Shown here in pieces: positions 13,480 to 18,412 of a stretch of 18,412 nt of DNA; within the stretch, counting starts at the first letter, position 1; every line of letters starts with the position of its first letter. This DNA comes from Collinsella sp. GTDB taxonomy: Bacteria > Actinomycetota > Coriobacteriia > Coriobacteriales > Coriobacteriaceae. The notes beneath the pieces were generated by a model, which was given only the letters and a program-made list of their open reading frames with translations, ran no database searches and was not told the DNA's origin. The stretch spans positions 1 to 18,412 of the forward strand of contig JAHAAK010000040.1 in the NCBI GenBank assembly GCA_018376905.1, in the 5' to 3' direction. The translations under genes were made by a program, and so were the position numbers.

Positions 13480-14763
13480 ATGTTCTGTTCGCAGTGTGGC
13501 GCCCCCATGGGCGATAACGACAAGTTCTGCGGCGCGTGTGGCGCTCCTAATGCCGGTGCTGCAACCTCTGCTCCTCAGGGGCAGTCTCAACCTCAGCAGT
13601 TTGTTCCTCAGCCTAACGTGAACGTGCCCAAGGGCTGTGTAGCTCAGGCGTTTGAAGACATGACCAAGACGCCGGGCGTGCTGCAGCGCGTGTGCCAGAT
13701 TGCCTTTTTGCCGGCGCTCATCTGTGTCGTGTCGGCGCTCGTGCTCTTCATTCCCGTTATCGGCGGTATCGCGGCTGCCTTCGGCTTTTTGGCTGCCTGT
13801 GTGGCAAGCGCGTGCGGTTCTGGCTTTGGCATCGAATGGGGTCGCGACCTGTCGCTCAAGGTCGATGACGGCATGGATCGTCCGTTGATGCGTTCCACGT
13901 CGTTTGGCCTTGGCGTCTTTTCGGGCGTTATTTCGAGCGTGCTCAAGGTTATCGCGGCTATTCCCGTTATTGGTGTAGCGCTTTCGCTGGTGGAGAGCGT
14001 GGTAATTGGTGCCGCGGGTGCGTACTCTTATTGCGGCTCCTATGCGCTTGAGGCCGCTCTGTTTGGCTCGCTGGGCCTGTTTGTTCTGGCTATGATTGCC
14101 ACGGCGGTCCTGGGTGTCTTCTTTACTATGTTCGCCGACATCGCCGTGATGCACTTTGTGGTGACCGGTCGCGTCGAGAGCGCGTTTTCGCTCGATAAGG
14201 TCTGGGCGGCCTTTAAGAACAATAAGACCAAGCTGTTCTGCGCATCGTTCCTTCCCGAGTTTTTGACGGGTCTGGTCGCCAACGTTATCACATGGATCCT
14301 GACGCTCGTCTTTGGCACCATTGCCTCTGTCGGTATGTATAGCTACTACTACCGTCCTACGGCTATTGAGGCGCTTGTTACCGGCGGTGGCATTACGCTC
14401 GTATTGTTCTTGGTGCTGACGGCGTTTGTCACGGTATTCCTCACGGTCTTTGGCAACATGCTCAAGCATCGTGCCGTTGGCTATTGGGTTGCGCGTTATG
14501 CAAGCGAGTGGGCCGACGAGGACAAGGATGACGTCCTGACTTTTGTGTTGCCGTTTGAGAAGAAGTCCGCTCCGGCTGGTTTTAGCGCCGACGCAGCGCC
14601 CGTATCCGATTCCGCTGCGGCGCCCGAGTCCGAGCCCGAGCCCGCGCCTGAGCCCGAGCCTGCGCCTGAGCCCGAGCCCATGCCGGAACCGGAGCCCGAG
14701 CCCATGCCGGAACCGGAGCCCGAGCCTGCACCAAGCTCCGACGAGGACCCGCAGGACGAGTAG
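13480..14763 (+). CDS. Zinc-ribbon polytopic membrane protein with DUF4013-like core and Glu-Pro tail
   Basis: 427-residue protein in three parts. An N-terminal zinc ribbon carries CSQC and CGAC pairs (C3, C6, C17, C20). After a Gln/Pro-rich linker comes a core of about 310 residues with about six membrane helices, resembling DUF4013-type proteins. An acidic tail of repeated Glu-Pro units ends the protein. Function unknown; the ribbon and tail should both be cytoplasmic if the helix number is even. The ATG at 13480 is preceded by GAAGGG (13465-13470) and puts the cysteine pairs right at the N-terminus, as is usual. ATG 13471 is possible but too close to the ribosome site, and the frame stays open upstream to 13387. 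The core family name is less certain than the architecture. Confidence 0.75.
   Translation: MFCSQCGAPMGDNDKFCGACGAPNAGAATSAPQGQSQPQQFVPQPNVNVPKGCVAQAFEDMTKTPGVLQRVCQIAFLPALICVVSALVLFIPVIGGIAAAFGFLAACVASACGSGFGIEWGRDLSLKVDDGMDRPLMRSTSFGLGVFSGVISSVLKVIAAIPVIGVALSLVESVVIGAAGAYSYCGSYALEAALFGSLGLFVLAMIATAVLGVFFTMFADIAVMHFVVTGRVESAFSLDKVWAAFKNNKTKLFCASFLPEFLTGLVANVITWILTLVFGTIASVGMYSYYYRPTAIEALVTGGGITLVLFLVLTAFVTVFLTVFGNMLKHRAVGYWVARYASEWADEDKDDVLTFVLPFEKKSAPAGFSADAAPVSDSAAAPESEPEPAPEPEPAPEPEPMPEPEPEPMPEPEPEPAPSSDEDPQDE
14632..14730 (+). repeat. Tandem repeat encoding the Glu-Pro tail
   Basis: Two perfect adjacent 24-base units (14668-14691 and 14692-14715, encoding EPEPMPEP) are preceded by two near-identical 18-base units (14632-14649, 14650-14667, encoding EPEPAP) and followed by a partial unit. 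All lengths are multiples of three, so copy changes would keep the frame. Confidence 0.85.
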
Positions 14764-14772
14764 CCCTGCCGC

Positions 14773-14803
14773 CTGCCATTTGGGGACGGGGTAGAAACGG
14801 TAG
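14773..14803 (+). repeat. Diverged palindromic repeat, GGGGACGGGG loop
   Basis: CTGCCATTT (14773-14781) pairs with AAACGGTAG (14795-14803) except for one A-C mismatch. The loop is 13 bases (14782-14794), the same length as in the two copies at 7215-7267 and 12097-12149. An ungapped comparison with copy 1 gives about 19 of 35 identical, concentrated in CCTGCCA and GGGAC. The relation is probable, not proven. Confidence 0.5.
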
Positions 14804-14822
14804 AAATAGCGCTTGACAAATG

Positions 14823-14860
14823 AGCGGGGGCGGACGTGTCGAAACGTCCGCCCCCGCTTT
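14823..14860. terminator. Shared terminator between convergent genes
   Basis: AGCGGGGGCGGACG (14823-14836) pairs perfectly with CGTCCGCCCCCGCT (14845-14858) around an 8-base loop; the 14-base stem is very GC-rich. Short T-runs follow on the plus strand (TTTGATAT) and, more weakly, on the minus strand. It separates the plus-strand zinc-ribbon gene from the minus-strand M20 gene. Confidence 0.8.
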
Positions 14861-14903
14861 GATATCGCGATGTGGCTATGACTGCGAGATGGCCGCGAAT
14901 CGA

Positions 14904-16367
14904 CTACTCGCCGCGCTTCTCCTCGCGGCGAGCGGCGGCACGTGCATCGTGGATGCCCTTGATCGCGGCATGGCGTGCCGTGCGGGCGTCATGGATGGCG
15001 TCGCGAGCCTCGGCGGTCGTTGCCTTGGCAGAGCGCAACTTGGCGGCCAGGTCGGGGTTGGTTTCGGCGACCGCGGTGATCGCGGGGCCGTCGAGCTCCT
15101 CTTGCGTGGGCTCGGCCAAAAAGTCGATGGCATACTGGGCGGCCACCATGGAGCCCTTTGCCAGCACAGTCTCGTCGATCTTGTAGAAGCAGGAATGTTG
15201 GGCGTACGTGGCGCCAATCTTGGGGTTGCGCGTACCTACAAAGGCGAGCACGCCCGGTACGCGGCGCAGGTACTCCGAAAAATCCTCGCCCGAAAGCGTG
15301 CCGCGATAATGGCCTTGGCCGGTGGGGCCCAGGCACTTGATTACAGCCTGACGGCAGCGCTCGCTCGAGGCGGCGTCGTTTTCGACCTTGTAGTTGGCGA
15401 TGGTGTAGTCGGTGAGCTCTGCCTCGGCGCCCAAGGCGGCCGCGGTATGCTCCACGATGCGGCGCATAAGCTCCGGCATTTCCTCGTGGGTCGAATTGCC
15501 GTAGGTGCGCACCGTGCCGGCGAGGTAGGCCGTGCCGGCGATAACGTTGCGTGCGGTGCCGCCGTGCAGCTCGCCGACGGTGATGACAGCCGGCTCGTAG
15601 GGGCTGATCTCGCGCGAGACGATGGTCTGCAGGGCGTTGACGATCTCTGCGGCCACCATGACGGCGTCGTGACCGCGCTGGGGCATGGCGCCGTGGCACG
15701 AGGTGCCGCGTACATCGATACGGAACCAGTCGGTATTGGCCATGCGCGGTCCGGGCTCGCAGCTCACGGTGCCGGCGTCGACCTCACTCCAGATGTGCGC
15801 GGCGTAGGCGCCATCGACGCCGTCGAGCACACCCGTGCCGATCATGAGCTTAGCGCCCTGGCCGTTTTCCTCGCTGGGCTGGAATACGATGCGGACTTCG
15901 CCGTGGATGTCGTCGGTCATATGGCGCAGGATTTGCAGCGTTCCGAGCATCATGGCGATATGGCAGTCGTGGCCGCAGGCGTGCATGCAGCCCTCGTTGA
16001 CGCTGGCGAACTCCTCGCCGGTCTGCTCGGTGACGGGCAGGGCATCGATGTCGGCGCGCAGCAGGATGCGGCGGCGTGGCGTGCCGTCCTCGCGGTAGGC
16101 ATCCGGCGCGGTGCCGCGAAGGGTCGCCACAAGGCCCGTCTTAAGGGGACGCTCGTAGGGGATATTCATGGCGTCAAGCTGGTTGGCGATGTCGGAGGTC
16201 GTGCGCTCCTCGGCAAGGCTCAGCTCCGGGTGCTTATGGAAGTGCCGGCGCTGCTTGATGATATAGGGTTCAAACTCGGTAGCGATATCTTTGATGGCTG
16301 CGGTGACGTCGTCAGCCGCGCGAGCCTCGGTCGCCGCCATAATCTGCTGTGCCTTGGTCTTCGTCAT
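14904..16367 (-). CDS. M20 family metallopeptidase/amidohydrolase
   Basis: 487-residue cytoplasmic enzyme of the M20D type (aminoacylase/hippurate hydrolase group), which removes acyl groups from N-acyl amino acids or cuts small peptide-like amides with two metal ions. Metal-site residues are visible: HACGHDCH (129-136; C131, H133), QPSEEN (E166/E167), AHIW (H191) and AQHSC (H391). The dimerisation-domain motif SCHGAMPQRGHDAV (223-236) is also present. The enzyme body ends near 417; about 70 further residues, Ala/Arg/Glu-rich and probably helical, are not usual for the family. The start is an ATG at 16367 on the minus strand, with AAGGAG nine to ten bases upstream. An upstream in-frame ATG at 17102 lies antisense within the neighbouring gene and is rejected. 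Divergent from a second amidohydrolase. Confidence 0.9.
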   Translation of the reverse strand: MTKTKAQQIMAATEARAADDVTAAIKDIATEFEPYIIKQRRHFHKHPELSLAEERTTSDIANQLDAMNIPYERPLKTGLVATLRGTAPDAYREDGTPRRRILLRADIDALPVTEQTGEEFASVNEGCMHACGHDCHIAMMLGTLQILRHMTDDIHGEVRIVFQPSEENGQGAKLMIGTGVLDGVDGAYAAHIWSEVDAGTVSCEPGPRMANTDWFRIDVRGTSCHGAMPQRGHDAVMVAAEIVNALQTIVSREISPYEPAVITVGELHGGTARNVIAGTAYLAGTVRTYGNSTHEEMPELMRRIVEHTAAALGAEAELTDYTIANYKVENDAASSERCRQAVIKCLGPTGQGHYRGTLSGEDFSEYLRRVPGVLAFVGTRNPKIGATYAQHSCFYKIDETVLAKGSMVAAQYAIDFLAEPTQEELDGPAITAVAETNPDLAAKLRSAKATTAEARDAIHDARTARHAAIKGIHDARAAARREEKRGE

Positions 16368-16418
16368 GGTCGATTTGCTCCTTGCTGGGTTGATCGCAAA
16401 ATCGTACAGGCTCTCTTC

Positions 16419-16448
16419 AGTATGCCACCTGCCGCTAGGGCTGGTAAA
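16419..16448 (-). promoter_or_regulatory. Promoter candidate for the M20 gene
   Basis: On the minus strand, TTTACC (16443-16448) and CATACT (16419-16424) are spaced by 18 bases, about 52 bases before the start codon. On the plus strand a TACACT (16492-16497) may serve the divergent amidohydrolase. Confidence 0.4.
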
Positions 16449-16535
16449 GTTGCCGTTTGCCGCTTGGGGTTTTGTTACAAGGACGGGGGAGTACACTCGG
16501 GGGTGTTGAATTTCCTGCCAGAGATGGGGATGCCC

Positions 16536-18173
16536 ATGCAACATATCGATCGGATTATCCGCTCCAAGAACGTCTTTACCGCGCAAGACGGCATCGATAC
16601 CGCCCGCGAGCTGGCGATTGCCATCGCAGGCGACCGTATCGTCGCAGTCGGTGCGCCCGATGATGTGATTGCCGCCGCGCCTGCCGCCACGCCGGTTATC
16701 GACTACGGCGAGCAGTTTGTCTGCCCAGGTTTCCATGACGCTCATCTGCACTTCTTCCATACCTCGGTCGGCTCCTCGCCGTACATGCTCATGGATATGG
16801 GCACGTCCGAGGCGGCGCTGGTGCAACATGCGCTCGAGTTTTCCCGGGACCTGCCCGACGACGCTTGGGTTGTGACGCAGGGCTGGCGTGATTACCGTTG
16901 GGACCCGCCCGAACATCCTACCAAGGCGTCGCTCGATGCGGCATTCCCCGATCGTCCCTGCGTTATGTATTCGGGCGACGGGCATACGCTTTGGCTCAAC
17001 AGCCGCGCACTCGAGGCGCTCGGCGTCACGCGCGACAGCGAGCCGCCAGCGGGCGGCAGCTACGACAAGGATGCAAACGGCGAACTCACGGGCATTGCTC
17101 ACGAGGCGGCTGCCATGCAGCTGCTACCGCGCTGCCTTGAGTGGCTGGGCGAGGACCGCATCGCGAGCGCTTACGCCGACCAGATGAAGCGTATGGCCGA
17201 GCAGGGCATCACCTCGATATGCGATATGTCGCTCATGCCCATGCCGGGCTGCGACTTTATCCGCGACGATGTCTACGACAAACTGCAGGCAGCCGGCAAG
17301 CTGGGCATCCGCGCCCATTTGTTTCCCACGCTGCTGGATGACCAATCGCGCTTGGAAGAGCTACAGACCCGCTACGCGAACAACGCGCTGCTCTCGGCGC
17401 CAGGCTTTAAGCAGTTCTTCGACGGTGTGTCGAGCGAACACACGGCCTATCTCACCGAGCCCTATACCAACCCGCGTTTCCCGGGCGACCGAGGCCGTCT
17501 GACAGTTCCTGCCGAGCGCATGCGTAAGCTGGTTCTGGCGGCCGCGGAGCGCGGCCACACCGTGCGCATCCACGTCATCGGCGACGGTGCCATCCATGCC
17601 GCGCTCGATATCTTTGAGGAGGCCGCCGAACTGTACGGCCTGCCCCAGCACGGTCATAACACGCTCGAGCATCTGGAGAACCTCTTGCCCGAGGACATCG
17701 ATCGTCTACGCAAGCTTAACGTCGTTGCCTCGAGCCAGCCCTGTCATATTACACTCGACCCGGGCGGCCCCGAGCGCGATCTGGGCCTGGAGCGCAGCCG
17801 CATCATGTGGCCGTTTGCGACCTATAAGCAGCGCGGCATTCGCCAAGCCTTCGGTACCGACAGCCCTATCACAGCTGTTACCAGCATGAACGTGCTCTAC
17901 ACGGCTATCACGCGCCAGGACCCCAAAAGCCACTGGCCCGAGGGCGGCTGGTTACCGAGCGAGCGCATCGATGCAGCAACAGCCCTGCGCAACTACACCC
18001 TGGGCAGCGCCTATGCAGCGGGCGACGAGCAAAACCTCGGCAGCTTGGAGCCCGGCAAGTATGCCGACCTGGTAGTCCTGGACCAAAACCCGCTCACTGT
18101 CGATCCACAAGAGCTCCAGGCTACCAAGGTTCAGGCCACCTACCTGGCAGGTAACTTGATTTACGAGCGCTAG
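16536..18173 (+). CDS. YtcJ-type metal-dependent amidohydrolase
   Basis: 545-residue enzyme of the amidohydrolase superfamily (Amidohydro_3, YtcJ-like). Metal-site features appear in order: CPGFHDAHLHFF (63-74; H70, H72), FKQFFDG (291-297; K292, a candidate carbamylated lysine), RIHVIGDGAI (344-353; H346), TLEHLEN (H379) and FGTDSPIT (439-446; D442). The C-terminal LEPGKYADLVVLDQNP closes the composite beta-domain typical of the superfamily. Substrates of this branch are mostly unknown; amide or formamide hydrolysis is inferred. I chose ATG 16536 because GGGGA sits five bases before it; ATG 16524 and 16530 are in frame but lack a site. The frame is open far upstream to 14820 by chance, across the antisense M20 gene. 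The shared intergenic region with the M20 gene suggests common control. Confidence 0.88.
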   Translation: MQHIDRIIRSKNVFTAQDGIDTARELAIAIAGDRIVAVGAPDDVIAAAPAATPVIDYGEQFVCPGFHDAHLHFFHTSVGSSPYMLMDMGTSEAALVQHALEFSRDLPDDAWVVTQGWRDYRWDPPEHPTKASLDAAFPDRPCVMYSGDGHTLWLNSRALEALGVTRDSEPPAGGSYDKDANGELTGIAHEAAAMQLLPRCLEWLGEDRIASAYADQMKRMAEQGITSICDMSLMPMPGCDFIRDDVYDKLQAAGKLGIRAHLFPTLLDDQSRLEELQTRYANNALLSAPGFKQFFDGVSSEHTAYLTEPYTNPRFPGDRGRLTVPAERMRKLVLAAAERGHTVRIHVIGDGAIHAALDIFEEAAELYGLPQHGHNTLEHLENLLPEDIDRLRKLNVVASSQPCHITLDPGGPERDLGLERSRIMWPFATYKQRGIRQAFGTDSPITAVTSMNVLYTAITRQDPKSHWPEGGWLPSERIDAATALRNYTLGSAYAAGDEQNLGSLEPGKYADLVVLDQNPLTVDPQELQATKVQATYLAGNLIYER

Positions 18174-18190
18174 CCTCATACCCCACTCAT

Positions 18191-18227
18191 AAGGGGCACG
18201 TTTCAGCAACGTGCCCCTTTCTTATTC
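18191..18227 (+). terminator. Terminator of the YtcJ-type gene
   Basis: AAGGGGCACGTT (18191-18202) pairs perfectly with AACGTGCCCCTT (18208-18219) around a 5-base loop, followed by TCTTATT. Confidence 0.88.
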
Positions 18228-18309
18228 GCACCATCTGCATCGCCATTTTGCTGCACTGACTTTTCTGAATACCAGGCTCGAATTAGTTAACCTAGCTCCC
18301 GGGGCGGAC

Positions 18310-18412
18310 CGGAGGGCATGAAGTTTGTCGCGAGTTCCGCACGCAAAGGAAAGCACTTAATGTGCTTTCCGTCTTGCGCAGGACTGTAGAGCAGCAAACT
18401 TCATGCCCTCCG
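18310..18412. repeat. 103-base palindromic element at the right edge (REPIN- or MITE-like)
   Basis: An 18-base perfect inverted repeat (18310-18327 with 18395-18412, CGGAGGGCATGAAGTTTG and its complement) encloses AGT(T)CC/GGACT (18333-18338 with 18381-18385), CGCAA/TTGCG (18342-18346 with 18374-18378) and a 9-base perfect hairpin GGAAAGCAC/GTGCTTTCC (18348-18356 with 18362-18370). There is no ORF. The stretch 18228-18309 before it shows nothing recognisable. Confidence 0.75.

Noticed and set aside
13366..14469. 367-codon open frame antisense to the zinc-ribbon gene
   Set aside because: Same compositional artefact of GC-rich coding DNA; no domain, no start signals.
14813..14818. Perfect TTGACA before the shared terminator
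   Set aside because: The matching -10 position lies within the terminator hairpin, and no plus-strand gene begins nearby.
14820..16535. Long in-frame 5' extension of the YtcJ-type gene
   Set aside because: It runs antisense through the whole M20 gene and its terminator; the enzyme begins normally at 16536.
16368..17102. In-frame upstream extension of the M20 gene
   Set aside because: It crosses the divergent promoter region and lies antisense to the YtcJ-type gene; ATG 16367 has a proper ribosome site.
1..18412. CRISPR array, tRNA or rRNA genes, insertion sequence or prophage
   Set aside because: No regularly spaced direct repeats, no cloverleaf or rRNA signatures seen, and no transposase, integrase or phage proteins encoded.

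Overview
The window looks like chromosomal DNA of a host-associated Coriobacteriia actinobacterium, most likely Collinsella or a close relative. This rests on the high GC, the cell-wall protein with a CAP domain and an LAQTG sorting signal, the AmaP/DUF2273/Asp23 cluster, and the general look of the intergenic palindromes. I ran no database search, so the genus is an inference. All genes are separated by short gaps. There are no tRNAs, rRNAs, CRISPR arrays or transposase genes.

Left part (1-5153). A 5'-incomplete surface protein comes first: CAP domain, about 370 residues of Ala-rich coiled coil, then an LAQTGD anchor. Its first bases contain a terminator-like hairpin pointing the wrong way, and no signal peptide is visible. 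Convergent to it is an OPT-family oligopeptide transporter. That gene is divergent from coaX (type III pantothenate kinase), and an inverted repeat sits between their two -10 boxes.

Housekeeping stretch (5237-10446, all +). The order is dCMP/cytidine deaminase, a one-domain NifU/Nfu iron-sulfur carrier, lgt (prolipoprotein diacylglyceryl transferase), a large DUF6020-like polytopic membrane protein, and a YebC/PmpR regulator. These do not look like one operon, because hairpins and putative promoters lie in most gaps.

Envelope-stress cluster (10557-12194). AmaP, DUF2273 and Asp23/Gls24 form a compact operon. It has a perfect TATAAT box fused to the yebC terminator, a 4-base stop-start overlap region between its first two genes, and a strong terminator at the end. 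A YitT-family permease and a zinc-ribbon polytopic membrane protein with a Glu-Pro repeat tail follow.

Right part (14904-18173). Two amidohydrolases are divergently transcribed: an M20 peptidase/amidohydrolase (-) with an unusual helical tail, and a YtcJ-type metal-dependent amidohydrolase (+). The window ends exactly on the second arm of a 103-base palindromic element.

The most interesting signal is non-coding. Several gaps hold palindromes built around a GGGAC(A/G)GG-type core. Two of them, 4.9 kb apart and in opposite orientation, are 45/53 identical, and their stems differ partly by a compensatory base-pair change. Together with the 103-base element at the right edge, they suggest interspersed REP/REPIN-like or MITE-like repeats with no obvious transposase nearby.
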